Source: an uncultured Bryobacterales bacterium
GTDB lineage: Bacteria; Acidobacteriota; Terriglobia; Bryobacterales; UBA6623
Assembly: GCA_951813065.1 (NCBI GenBank)
Contig: CATOTH010000011.1
Coordinates: 62,001-126,000, forward strand
Direction of reading: 5' to 3'
Length of the DNA: 64,000 nt
A program made the translations under genes and the position numbers. A model generated the notes under the pieces. The model searched no databases, had not been told where the DNA came from, and saw nothing but the letters and a program-made list of their open reading frames with translations. Position 1 is the first letter of the stretch. Every line of letters starts with the position of its first letter. Below, in pieces: positions 26,767 through 35,577 of the stretch.

Positions 26767-28092
26767 CTATCCCCACTGCCAGCGCAACTCGAACTTCGAA
26801 TTCGTCTTCCACTTGCCCTTGGAAAAATCCGGCATGTCCACGGATTTGGACTTGCCGATGATCGACTCCTCGCTCAGGGGTCCGATCGCGCTCCAGGTCA
26901 CCGCGTCAACGATCGAAACCGGCGGCGGCGTCCCATGCCGCAAGCTCTCGGTCCATCCGCGCAATTCCATCCAATCCGCGCCGTTGTGTCCGAACTGCAG
27001 CGCCCGTTCGCCGTACATCTTCCAGATGGGATGGTCGAATTCGTCAAGGAAGGGGTTTAGCGAGTGCCACCGACGGGCGTCCACCGCCTTGCCATCCCAA
27101 TGCCGCTCCTGCACCCAGATTGAGCCCGCTGCGGGGAACGGCCAGCGGACCATGCCCTTGGTCCCCTGATATTTGTGTCCGTCATCGCGGGGATGCCAGC
27201 TTTGGGTGTCGTGGAAGTTCAGTGCCGTTCGGCCGTCTTCCAGTTGCAATAGAACGTTCGTGCGATCGGAGTTGGCGTAGACCCGATTTGCGTTCGGGTG
27301 ATCGGGCCCCCACCGGTCCACGGCGTATTGGTTCATTCCCTGAGAGACCCCGCCCATCGCGATCAAGGACTCAATGCGAGTCCCGTGGTTGATATCCATC
27401 AACATCGCGACGGGGGCGAACTGGTGAGTGGGATACAGGTTTCCGTTACGGGTCACCGTGTGCTCTCCGCGCCACCTAAGATCACCAGTGTCCGCAAACC
27501 GCGAGTCGAACTTTGTGCCCCGCACGTCGTGACCGTAGCCGGATTCGCAATATACGATCTCTCCCAGAAGGCCAGCGCGCGCAATGTTCAGCACTGCCAG
27601 CGGTTCGCGGCGGTACACCCAGTTCTCGAGCATCGTGGCGGACACGCCCGTCCGCCCGGCCGTTTCAACAAGCTGCCAGCACTCGTCGACCGTGGTGGCC
27701 ACCGGGACTTCGATAGCAGCGGCTTTTCCTGCTTCGAGGGCCGCGACAGCCATGGTCGCGTGCCATTCCCACGGCGTCGCGACAATCACGCCATCCAGAT
27801 CTTCGACGTCGAGGAGGCGGCGATAATCCTCGGGGCCGCTCGCGTAGATCGTGGGCTGCGGTTTTCCGGCATCCACGCAGGTCTTGCGCGCCTTCGCTGC
27901 CGCATTGTCGTCCATGTCGCAGATCGCCACGACCTCCACACCAGGGAGGTCGAGCAACGGCCGCAACAGCGATGACCCACGCAGGCCGGCACCAATCATC
28001 CCCACCCGAACAGGCGTCTCGGCAGCCCGTGTCTCAGCTGCGGCAACAGCGGCGGCGGCACCCACAAACGTTCGGCGGTCGATCTTGTTCAT
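26767..28092 (-). CDS. GH109-like exported Gfo/Idh/MocA protein
   Basis: 441 residues with a Tat leader (NKIDRRTFVGAAAAVAAAET). The Rossmann motif is GMIGAGLRGSSLL. The segment VATPWEWHATMAVAALEAGK, the IEVP motif and MLENWVYRREPLAVLN followed by GEIVYCESGYGHD match glycoside hydrolase family 109, enzymes that remove terminal N-acetylgalactosamine by an NAD-dependent redox mechanism. It is convergent with the other Gfo/Idh gene and lies close to the sialidase, so a glycan-degrading set is plausible (inference). Length agrees with GH109 members. Confidence 0.82.
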   Translation of the reverse strand: MNKIDRRTFVGAAAAVAAAETRAAETPVRVGMIGAGLRGSSLLRPLLDLPGVEVVAICDMDDNAAAKARKTCVDAGKPQPTIYASGPEDYRRLLDVEDLDGVIVATPWEWHATMAVAALEAGKAAAIEVPVATTVDECWQLVETAGRTGVSATMLENWVYRREPLAVLNIARAGLLGEIVYCESGYGHDVRGTKFDSRFADTGDLRWRGEHTVTRNGNLYPTHQFAPVAMLMDINHGTRIESLIAMGGVSQGMNQYAVDRWGPDHPNANRVYANSDRTNVLLQLEDGRTALNFHDTQSWHPRDDGHKYQGTKGMVRWPFPAAGSIWVQERHWDGKAVDARRWHSLNPFLDEFDHPIWKMYGERALQFGHNGADWMELRGWTESLRHGTPPPVSIVDAVTWSAIGPLSEESIIGKSKSVDMPDFSKGKWKTNSKFELRWQWG

Positions 28093-28401
28093 GACGGTTC
28101 CTCATGGTGGCTTGGTCGGGGCCGAGCCGAATCCGGCTCTATCGTACAGCGCTTGGATTTGTACCGAAGTCGAATCGCGCTACGGACACCCGGCGGGCAA
28201 GTCGGCTTGGCACGCGTTGCCACTAGCCCGTCGAATGGTGGATGCTTTACAGCGAAGACCATTGACGCGGCCGTCACCATGGCGGGAGTACACCAAGTCG
28301 TCGGTGATTCCAACGTCCCTAGCGAACCGCTACGGCTGATCGAGACCGAAGGCGTAGGTCGGTAAAGTTAAGTCACTCGCGAAGTCATGGAGGCAAAGAA
28401 G
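28093..28401. other. Divergent intergenic region
   Basis: Lies between divergently transcribed genes and must hold both promoters; no clear -35/-10 pair or gene could be recognised. A GGAGG for the rightward gene lies at about 28389-28394. Confidence 0.5.
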
Positions 28402-29385
28402 ATGAGTAGAGCAACCTTGGTCTTGCGGGGTGGTTGGGTACTGCTGCTTGTCGCCGGAACAGCATTCTTGTTCGCAGCGAACGATCCCCCGGACCCGCAG
28501 CCGAGCCGTATCAACAAAGCGATCGAACTGCTCGCTCAAGAACAGCCGATCTACTACTTCACCGAAGGCCGTGGCGGCAGCCAAGGCGGGTTCAAGGAGG
28601 GGCTGCGCTTGGCGCAGACCTGGGCGGACCTAATCATCTACGAGATGGAGTTTGGCCCCTACGATGTGACTGAGCTGCGCGAGTTCATGGCCGGGCTGGT
28701 TCAAGGCGGCCCAACATCCAGCGGACACCGCACGCCGGCCGTACAAGTCGTCGTTCCGTTTAGCGGGTATGATGCCGCGACGGTCCGTTCGAATCACTGG
28801 GTCGTGCAGCAGATTCTTGCCGCTGGCGTCCACGGGATCACTCTCTGCCACGCGCGCGACCCGGCCGCTGTTCGAGAGTTTGTTCGGGCGGCCCGCTTTC
28901 CCCATCACCGACAAGGTGTGGACGAAGGGCCGCTCGATGAGGGCTTGCGCGGTAACGGCGGTCAAGCCAATGCTGCCCAAATATGGGGGCTGTCTCCCCA
29001 GGAGTACATGCGCCGGGCGGATGTCTGGCCATTGAATCCGGAAGGAGAGATTCTGATCGGCCTGAAGATCGAGGACAAATACGCATTGGCCGCTGCCGAG
29101 GATTCGGCGAGCGTGCCCGGTGTTGGGTACGCGGAATGGGGCCCTGGAGACATGGGTCTCTCTCTCGGCTATCCGGAGATCCACGACCCACCGTATCCGC
29201 GCATAGTCGAGCAGGCGCGCCAAAGGGTGTTCAAGGCGACGCAGGAGGCCGGGATTGCGTTCTTGGATGTTGTAACTCTTGAAAACGTTGAAGAACGCCT
29301 GCGCGAAGGCACGCGAATCGGAGCGACGCGCAGCCGAGAGGCCGCCGAGGCAGGCAGACGATTCACCAAGCGACCGCAACCATGA
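28402..29385 (+). CDS. Membrane-anchored or exported HpcH/HpaI aldolase-like protein
   Basis: 327 residues. ATG 28402 is chosen over 28387 because GGAGG precedes it at normal distance. It begins with a hydrophobic leader (LRGGWVLLLVAGTAFLFAAN). The body fits the HpcH/HpaI aldolase/citrate lyase barrel: LAQTWADLIIYEMEFGPYD (metal-binding Glu), VQVVVPFSG, ILAAGVHGITLCHARDPAAV (the family's G--GI--PH-- position), and LIGLKIEDKYAL with a second Glu. The family cleaves or forms C-C bonds of 2-oxo acids in the cytoplasm, so export is unusual. Two Arg residues typical for binding the acid are not certain. Confidence 0.75.
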   Translation: MSRATLVLRGGWVLLLVAGTAFLFAANDPPDPQPSRINKAIELLAQEQPIYYFTEGRGGSQGGFKEGLRLAQTWADLIIYEMEFGPYDVTELREFMAGLVQGGPTSSGHRTPAVQVVVPFSGYDAATVRSNHWVVQQILAAGVHGITLCHARDPAAVREFVRAARFPHHRQGVDEGPLDEGLRGNGGQANAAQIWGLSPQEYMRRADVWPLNPEGEILIGLKIEDKYALAAAEDSASVPGVGYAEWGPGDMGLSLGYPEIHDPPYPRIVEQARQRVFKATQEAGIAFLDVVTLENVEERLREGTRIGATRSREAAEAGRRFTKRPQP

Positions 29386-29552
29386 CTGAGCGCACGCCAG
29401 GAGTTGAAAGACCACGGCCTTGGCCACGAGGGCTTGCCTGTGGCACAGTGTGTACACCAAACTATCCCATGCGTTCTCCCCGTCCAACTAACAGGAAGCC
29501 TGCTACTCGTATCACGGCGGATTGGAATCAAGCCGGCGGTCGCTCAGCACTC

Positions 29553-30335
29553 ATGACTCGAAGAATCGCTCTGCTCTCGATGGCAGGCGCCCTCGTGCTC
29601 GCCGCCAGCGGTCCCGGCGAAGACGACTGGAGGGAAGGTGTTCGACACTTCTCGGCGGAGGATTTCCGGCAGGCCCAGGAGGCATTCGAGCGAGCCGTCG
29701 CGCAGGATCCCGAAAGCGCGAGATTCTCGCTTTGGTTGGCATTGGCCATGGGGCGGCGCGCTGAGAGGATGACCGGATTGCGGAAGCTTGCCGCGGCGCC
29801 TCTTGTGCGTCGGATGCGCCGCGAAGTGGAGCGCTCCATCGAGTTGGATGAAACCAACCTTGACGCCTACGACGTGCTCCAGGGCTTCCATCTGGGGGCC
29901 CCCGCGCTCGTCGGGGGCAGCAAGGCCGAAGCCAAGGAAATTGCGATTCGGATGCGTGCCATCGATGCAGTGCGAGGCACGGAGGCTCTGGGCACCTATT
30001 ACGAGGCCATGGGTGAGTTCGTCGCCGCTGCCGAGCAGTTCGACGAGGCAAGGAGACTCGACCCGGACGGCATGAGGCCCTTGTTGAAGAAGGCCGCTTT
30101 CCTCGCCCGGCGCGGCAAGCATGAGGAAAGCGACGAGCTCTTCGACTTGGCATTCTCGCGCGACCCGGACGAGCCCAAGGTCTGGCGGGCCGCCGCGATG
30201 GCGTGGGTCCTCGCGAAACGGAAATCCCGCTATCCGGAAGCGCGTAAGCTGGTTGAACGATATCTTGCGACGCCGGACCGAGAGCCTAACCCGGATCCGA
30301 GATACGAGGTGCGGGAGCTGCTCAAGAAAATGTGA
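29553..30335 (+). CDS. Secreted tetratricopeptide-repeat protein
   Basis: 260 residues from ATG 29553 (MTRRIALLSMAGALVLAASG, signal peptide). TPR-like helices: FRQAQEAFERAVAQDPES, then GTYYEAMGEFVAAAEQFDEA with RRLDPDG, and RGKHEESDELFDLAFSRDPD. The spacer ALVGGSKAEAKEIAIRMRAI recalls TRAP transporter-type TPR proteins ('P-l-GGd--kA---f'). Probably a periplasmic scaffold. The gap to the aldolase is 167 bases, so co-transcription is possible but not shown. Confidence 0.75.
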   Translation: MTRRIALLSMAGALVLAASGPGEDDWREGVRHFSAEDFRQAQEAFERAVAQDPESARFSLWLALAMGRRAERMTGLRKLAAAPLVRRMRREVERSIELDETNLDAYDVLQGFHLGAPALVGGSKAEAKEIAIRMRAIDAVRGTEALGTYYEAMGEFVAAAEQFDEARRLDPDGMRPLLKKAAFLARRGKHEESDELFDLAFSRDPDEPKVWRAAAMAWVLAKRKSRYPEARKLVERYLATPDREPNPDPRYEVRELLKKM

Positions 30336-30660
30336 CCGCTGGCCTGGCGTCTGCTCGACGAACTGCCGAGCGTCGGCAACAGTGATCTAGCTGCAGTCGA
30401 AGTTCGCGATTGTTTCCGAGACCGGTCTTGCTGCGGCTTTCCGGGCCGCGTCGGCCATGCGTGTCTTTCTGGCGCTCTTGGACGCAAATGACCTGAAGGC
30501 TTGTGTTTGGCTCTTGGCGCCAGAGAACATCCGAGCCGAGTTCGACCTTGTGTTTCGCGGTTCAGCCGATCGACCGGCAAGCGGACTTTCTGCGTGAGGA
30601 TGAGCTGCGGCGGGAGCCAGCCCGGTATCGTCAGGCCAGCATCAACTTGGCAGAACCCGA
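30336..30660. other. Intergenic, no gene seen
   Basis: Convergent region between the TPR gene and a DUF1501 gene. No supported frame and no strong terminator hairpin was found. Confidence 0.45.
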
Positions 30661-32133
30661 TTAAGCAATGAGCTCGTGCACGACATCGCCGTAGACGTCG
30701 GTCAGGCGGAAGTCGCGGCTATTGTGGCGGAAGGTGAGCCGCTCGTGATCCAGGCCCAACAGGTGGAGGATGGTGGCATGGAGGTCGTGATGCGAGACGC
30801 GGTCCTTTACGGCGTGCATGCCGAGCTCGTCGGTAGCGCCGTGCGTGATCCCTGGCTTGACGCCGCCACCTGCCACCCACATGGAGAAGCCGAAGTGTTG
30901 ATGGCCGCGGCCGAGGGATTCCTCCTTCCGCGACTCCTCCATTGGGGTGCGACCGAATTCTGTAGCCCAGACGACGAGAGTTTCGTCCAGCAGACCGCGT
31001 GACTTCAGATCCATGATGAGGGCCGCGATGCCTTGATCGGTGCGGGCCGCGTTCGTGCGGTGGTTGTTGATGAGCCCGCCGCGGTTGCCGTGCGCGTCCC
31101 ATCGCCGCCCGGTGGCACCGTCAAGAATCTCCACGAATCGGACTCCGCCCTCCACCAGCCGTCTCGCTGTGAGGCACTTCCTCCCGAATTCGGTGTTGCC
31201 ATAGAGCGCCTTCACCGAGTCCGGCTCGGTACGGATATCGAAGAGTTCGGGCGCTTCCATCTGCATGCGAAAGGCCGTTTCAAATGCAGCGATGCGTGCG
31301 TCAAGTTCGGGCTGCGTGCGGTGTATGCCGCTATGGAGGTGATTCAACTTCCGCACCAGATCCAATTGCTGGGCTTGCTGGTCTCGGCTGAGAAATGCCG
31401 GCGCTGTGATGTGTGCTACCGGTGGATTGCCGGGCTTGACGTCCGCCAGCGTGGCCTGGTGGATACCCGGCAGGAAACCGGCATCGTGAAGCGCGCGCCC
31501 GCCGGACGGTCGGCCGTCCGTCATCGCCACGAAGCCCGGCATGTTCCGGTTCTCCGTACCCAGTCCGTAGGTCACCCACGAGCCAAGACTGGGGTGGCCC
31601 TGTCTGGAGTAACCCGTGTGCATGAGGATCTGGGCGGTGGAGTGAATGGCCGAATCGGTGTGCATCGAGTTGATGAACGCGATGTCGTCGACCACTTGTG
31701 CCAGGTTCGGGAAGATCTCGCTAACCCACGCACCGCTCTGGCCGTAGCGCTGGAACGAGAACACCGGCGGAACGATGCGTGTATGGGTGTAGGTCTTCTC
31801 CGGGTTAAGTCCTTCCAGATCTTCGTTAGAGAAGATCTCTCGTGCCAGTTTTCCGGCGTATTTCTTCAGAAGCGGCTTGTGATCGAACGTCTCAAGCTGA
31901 CTCGCGCCGCCGACCATGAAGAGGAAGATGACGTTTCTCGCCTTGGGAGCGAAGTGTGGCTTTCCGGGCGCAAGCGGCTCTCTGAGGCCAGCCGCCGGTG
32001 CGGCCGCCGCACCACTCACTGTCTGGTCCGAGAGCAGGCTGGCCAGAGCGATGCCGCCCAGCCCGAACTCCTTGAGGAACCCGCGGCGCTCCCAGCCGAC
32101 TGGTCGAGTTGCATAGCCTGCGTCAGTAGACAT
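30661..32133 (-). CDS. DUF1501 protein
   Basis: 490 residues. Tat-like leader (RRGFLKEFGLGGIALASLL) after an extra 16-residue N-terminus. DUF1501 motifs: VIFLFMVGGASQLETFDHKP, ENRNMPGFVAMTDG, VRFVEILDGATGRRWDAHGN, ETLVVWATEFGRTPM, and the end LHLLGLDHERLTFRHNSRDF. The first bases overlap the stop codon of a vestigial DUF1549-type reading frame (see the ghost duplication at 32123-32433). Its full DUF1549 partner lies 290 bases upstream on the same strand, unlike the other two pairs, which are only 4-5 bases apart. Confidence 0.92.
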   Translation of the reverse strand: MSTDAGYATRPVGWERRGFLKEFGLGGIALASLLSDQTVSGAAAAPAAGLREPLAPGKPHFAPKARNVIFLFMVGGASQLETFDHKPLLKKYAGKLAREIFSNEDLEGLNPEKTYTHTRIVPPVFSFQRYGQSGAWVSEIFPNLAQVVDDIAFINSMHTDSAIHSTAQILMHTGYSRQGHPSLGSWVTYGLGTENRNMPGFVAMTDGRPSGGRALHDAGFLPGIHQATLADVKPGNPPVAHITAPAFLSRDQQAQQLDLVRKLNHLHSGIHRTQPELDARIAAFETAFRMQMEAPELFDIRTEPDSVKALYGNTEFGRKCLTARRLVEGGVRFVEILDGATGRRWDAHGNRGGLINNHRTNAARTDQGIAALIMDLKSRGLLDETLVVWATEFGRTPMEESRKEESLGRGHQHFGFSMWVAGGGVKPGITHGATDELGMHAVKDRVSHHDLHATILHLLGLDHERLTFRHNSRDFRLTDVYGDVVHELIA

Positions 32134-32433
32134 ACATGAACTCGCTCAAGCCGGTGAGGGCTTGGCAGCATTTTACAAGAGATAGGAGGTATCTGTCCCT
32201 TTTTCTTGATGGATCTGGTCCGGAGTTTGGGCCAAAGAGGGCACCTACTAGGGGTATCCCTCACTGCTTCCCGTGAGGAGGAGGCTACTGTTCACCCTGA
32301 GGTGTAAAGGATGTCCTGACACGATACATGCTAGGCGCGCCCCTCCTGCAGGTCCTGCCAAGTCGAGTTTCTCGAGGAATCTACAGCGGCCTCGACGAAC
32401 CGGTCGAGTTCCGCAAGCTGCGTCAGTGAACAT
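32123..32433 (-). pseudogene. Ghost of a duplicated DUF1549-DUF1501 junction
   Basis: At the left, just before the DUF1501 start, the minus strand encodes CQALTGLSEFMYVY-stop (TGA at 32123-32125), a decayed copy of the C-terminus of the DUF1549/1553 gene (CHAVMSLNEFIYVH-stop at 32423). At the right, 32433 begins MFTDAACGTRPVRRGRCRFL, a decayed copy of the DUF1501 N-terminus (MSTDAGYATRPVGWERRGFL at 32133). Both junctions have the same 11-base stop/start overlap and lie exactly 300 bases apart. The best reading is a former tandem duplication of the gene pair whose middle was deleted. Confidence 0.75.
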
Positions 32434-34624
32434 AGATGAACTCGTTCAGACTCATGACGGCGTGGCAGTATTGCAGCAACGGGCTCGGGGCATCCAAGGA
32501 CCCCGGCTCCTTAACTGCCTCCAACCCTCCCGTGCGCAGTTGACCCAGAAACGACAGGCCGATCTCGTGTTCTGCCACGGTCGGTGGCCGAGAAAGAGCA
32601 ATCCGGTATACCAACTCGATCTGTAGGCTAGGATCGCCTCCGACTCTGTCCCGCACCCGTTGTGCAAAGCGCTCCGCTTGCTCCCACACGAACGGCGCAT
32701 TCAGCATAAACGCGGTGCTAGTCGGTGTCGTGCTCACGTCACGAAGGCCGATGCTTTGCGTGTTGTCCGGCGGGTCGAAGATCTTGAGAACCGGATGGAG
32801 GTGGAAGCGCGGCGACATCAGGTAGACGGACCGGCGCCAGGTGTCGGGCGTGTCCTTGAAAGGTTGCTTGCGGTTTCCAATGGGCGTACTCGGCCCGTAC
32901 ATGTTCGTGCGCAGAGAGCCGGAGACGCTCAAGATGTGATCGCGGATGACTTCCGCCTCCATGCGCAAGGGCCTGCGGTGCCACAGGTACTCGTTGTAAG
33001 CATCGTGCCGGGCTTGAGCCAAATTCGTGCTGGCCGCCTGTTTGTACACGGCGGAATTCATGATCAGCCGGTGGATCGGTTTCAATTGCCAGCCCTCCCG
33101 GATGAGCTGGGACGCTAGCCAATCAAGCAGTGCGGGGTGCGTGGGCTCGGTCCCGAGTTTGCCGAAATCATTCGGGGTGCTGACGATGCCGCGCCCGAAA
33201 TGATGTTGCCAGAGACGATTGACGATCACCCGGGCCAGCAACGCACCGGCGCCATGCTCGACATCGGTGAGCCAATTCGCAAGCATCCCAAGCTTCGATG
33301 ACTCAGACTGCGCCTCGAGGACGTTGGAGGTCTCAGGCCGGGGCCGCCAATCCGTCGGGCTGCGATCGTCCCGCATCAAAACGCGCAGGAAGCCCGGCTC
33401 GACCGGCTTGACCGGGCGTTGCCAACTACCGCCAGCCAGAAGATGGGGTGTAGTCACCTCCAGAGGGACGTACTTGCCGCCTGCGTCTGGTTTGACCTCG
33501 GCTTCGTCGAAGAACACAGCCGTCAACTGGTAATACTCTTCGGCCGTGATCGGGTCGATCTTGTGGTCGTGGCAACGCGCACATCCGACCGTGAGGGCTA
33601 GGAACGCTTGGCCGGTCGCCGATACCATGTCGTCGAGGCGGTGAAACTTGCGATCGTTCGGGTTGTCAGTCTTGCTCAGGTTGGTTCCAAGTTGAACGAA
33701 CATGCCCAGGTCCCGCCGAATGGCGGGAAGACTCTCCGGTGCGCCAGCGACTTGGTAGCGGACAAATTCGTGGTAAGGCAGGTCGTCATTGAATGCGCGA
33801 ATCACGGCGTCGCGGTATTGATATGCACCCTCTCGAATTGCGTTGTCCTGCTCGTGTGCTCCAAGACTCTCGCCAAACCGAGCAGCATCCAACCAGTGCC
33901 GTCCCCACCGTTCGCCGTAGTGCGGGCTGGTGAGCAACCGGTCAACTAGCTGGCGAAACGCTCCCGCAGAGGGATCTCGAACGAATGCCTCGACTTCGTC
34001 AGGCTCCGGCGGCAGGCCGATCAGATCGAAGTAGGCGCGGCGAATCAGGGTGGGGCGATCTGCCTCCTTTGAAGGGAGAAACTGCATCTCGCGCAGCTTG
34101 GCGAAGACGAAACGATCAATCGGCGAGTCCGTCCACGCGGCCTCGTCTGGACGTGCCGCCGATACCTCAGGCGGGTCGACTGGGCGCAGGGGACGGAAAG
34201 CCCAGTGGCGACGTCCTGATTCCAGATCCATCGCTGCCGTATCGACAGCCTTCGCGTCTCTCGGATCGGGCGCGCCGAGGGTCACCCATTGGACGAAATC
34301 AGCAATGACCAAGTCGGGCAGTTTGCCGCCGGGCGGCATTTGGAGGTTGCGGTTGGTGTACTCCAGGGCCTCGATCAGCATCGACTGATCGGGTTGCCCC
34401 GGCACGACGGCCGGGCCCCGGGACCCGCCCAGCTGGACACCCTCCCGAGTATCCAGCTGCAGCCTTCCCATCAGAATCCCCGTGCGGGCGGCTTCCGCCG
34501 AGTGACACTGATAGCATTGCTCCGCCAGCACCGGACGGATCTTGTTTTCGAAGAAGTCGATGCGGTCTTGACCGAGTGCCTCGGGGACTGCGAGCAGGCT
34601 GAGGCCAATTAGGAAGAGGATCAC
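32423..34624 (-). CDS. PSCyt1-DUF1549-DUF1553 secreted cytochrome-like protein
   Basis: 733 residues, shorter than the other two mainly in the region between the DUF1549 and DUF1553 blocks. Signal peptide 1-18 (MILFLIGLSLLAVPEALG). Haem site CYQCH (residues 37-41) with GRLQLDTREGVQLGG and GPAVVPGQPDQSMLIEAL. DUF1549: YGERWGRHWLDAARFGE and CARCHDHKIDPITAEEYY. DUF1553: LARVIVNRLWQHHFGRGIVS and THPALLDWLASQLI. Transcribed toward the DUF1501 gene at 30661, its functional partner. Confidence 0.92.
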   Translation of the reverse strand: MILFLIGLSLLAVPEALGQDRIDFFENKIRPVLAEQCYQCHSAEAARTGILMGRLQLDTREGVQLGGSRGPAVVPGQPDQSMLIEALEYTNRNLQMPPGGKLPDLVIADFVQWVTLGAPDPRDAKAVDTAAMDLESGRRHWAFRPLRPVDPPEVSAARPDEAAWTDSPIDRFVFAKLREMQFLPSKEADRPTLIRRAYFDLIGLPPEPDEVEAFVRDPSAGAFRQLVDRLLTSPHYGERWGRHWLDAARFGESLGAHEQDNAIREGAYQYRDAVIRAFNDDLPYHEFVRYQVAGAPESLPAIRRDLGMFVQLGTNLSKTDNPNDRKFHRLDDMVSATGQAFLALTVGCARCHDHKIDPITAEEYYQLTAVFFDEAEVKPDAGGKYVPLEVTTPHLLAGGSWQRPVKPVEPGFLRVLMRDDRSPTDWRPRPETSNVLEAQSESSKLGMLANWLTDVEHGAGALLARVIVNRLWQHHFGRGIVSTPNDFGKLGTEPTHPALLDWLASQLIREGWQLKPIHRLIMNSAVYKQAASTNLAQARHDAYNEYLWHRRPLRMEAEVIRDHILSVSGSLRTNMYGPSTPIGNRKQPFKDTPDTWRRSVYLMSPRFHLHPVLKIFDPPDNTQSIGLRDVSTTPTSTAFMLNAPFVWEQAERFAQRVRDRVGGDPSLQIELVYRIALSRPPTVAEHEIGLSFLGQLRTGGLEAVKEPGSLDAPSPLLQYCHAVMSLNEFIYVH

Positions 34625-34813
34625 GCGACTAACTTACGCTTGCAATGGGAATTCTATGTCGGATGGTCGAATGAAGTCCACTAGGCGCAGTATTTCCCGA
34701 AAGCGAAAATCTCCATGTTGTCGGCTAAGTTAGCATTTCTCACTGCCTGGGGCGATTGAGTGAAAGGTGCAGAAGAAGCTATTAGGACTAAGAACATAGT
34801 TTACTATTAAGTT

Positions 34814-35065
34814 ATGTCGGTGGTTCGGTTGAATATGCACGAGGCGAAGACGCACCTCTCGAGATACGTCGCGAAGCTCAAGTCCGGTGACCGGATTGTT
34901 CTCTGTCGCCGGAACCGTGAGATCGCGGAGATTCGCCCGATTGTGGAGCCTACCGACGAACCGCGTCCGATTGGCTTGGGCAAAGGACTCGCGGAAATCC
35001 CGGATTCTTTCTTCGAACCACTACCGGACGAGATCCTAGATCGGTTTGAAGGCAAGCTGCGCTGA
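34814..35065 (+). CDS. Phd/YefM-family antitoxin
   Basis: 83 residues. The N-terminus VVRLNMHEAKTHLSRYVAKL followed by GDRIVLCRRNREIAEIRP is the standard Phd/YefM DNA-binding fold. The C-terminal tail (LAEIPDSFFEPLPDEILDRF) wraps the partner toxin in this family. It is followed by a PIN toxin 19 bases downstream. Upstream, an imperfect palindrome (ACATAGTTT / AAGTTATGT) spans 34794-34817 and is a candidate autoregulatory site. Confidence 0.88.
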   Translation: MSVVRLNMHEAKTHLSRYVAKLKSGDRIVLCRRNREIAEIRPIVEPTDEPRPIGLGKGLAEIPDSFFEPLPDEILDRFEGKLR

Positions 35066-35084
35066 AGGGATGCGAGACGAGACG

Positions 35085-35471
35085 ATGCGCCTGCTTCTGG
35101 ATTCCGCTACCTTTATTTGGACGGCGGAAGGGCACACCAAGTTGAGTGTCGCTGCCCGATCGCTGATCGCAGACGCTTCGAATGAGCTCTTCTTGAGTGC
35201 GGCATCGGCGTGGGAGATCGCGATCAAGCACGAGCTTGGTCGCCTCGATTTGCGCATGCCGCCAGACGAGTACGTATGGCAGCAGAGACAGTTGCACCGC
35301 ATCGAGTCGTTGTCAATCGACGAGGCGGCCGCACTTCAGTCCGCCAAACTGCCCAACGTGCATCGAGATCCGTTTGACCGAATCCTGATCTCTCAAGCGA
35401 TCTTGGGCGGCATGGCGATTGTGACGCCGGACCGTCTGATTAGGATGTATCCCGTCCGGACGGTGTGGTAG
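35085..35471 (+). CDS. PIN-domain toxin paired with Phd-type antitoxin
   Basis: 128 residues from ATG 35085 (MRLLLDSATFIWTA), the usual PIN start; ATG 35070 in the same frame is an alternative. PIN acids: D6 in LLLDSATF, E in SAASAWEIAIKHELGRL, and D in NVHRDPFDRILISQA plus TPDRLI. The type belongs to the 'LLDTHTLLWW' subgroup typically coupled to Phd/YefM antitoxins. Probable RNase. This module differs from the one at 7762-8416, which uses a ribbon-helix-helix antitoxin. Confidence 0.88.
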   Translation: MRLLLDSATFIWTAEGHTKLSVAARSLIADASNELFLSAASAWEIAIKHELGRLDLRMPPDEYVWQQRQLHRIESLSIDEAAALQSAKLPNVHRDPFDRILISQAILGGMAIVTPDRLIRMYPVRTVW

Positions 35472-35518
35472 CAAGTCCGGCGAGGCGCCAGTCTCCTCGG
35501 GGATTATCCCTTGACGTA

Positions 35519-35565
35519 CTGACGCAAGCTGACGCTTGACACTTGAATCCGCCCCCGTCTAGCCT
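35519..35565 (+). promoter_or_regulatory. Candidate promoter region of the lactate permease
   Basis: A tandem decamer (CTGACGCAAG, CTGACGCTTG) forms an inverted repeat (CAAGC-TGAC-GCTTG) overlapping a TTGACA at 35536-35541; TAGCCT follows 18 bases later as a weak -10. The palindrome over the -35 would suit a repressor site. Based on pattern only. Confidence 0.3.
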
Positions 35566-35577
35566 TGGGTACCACCC

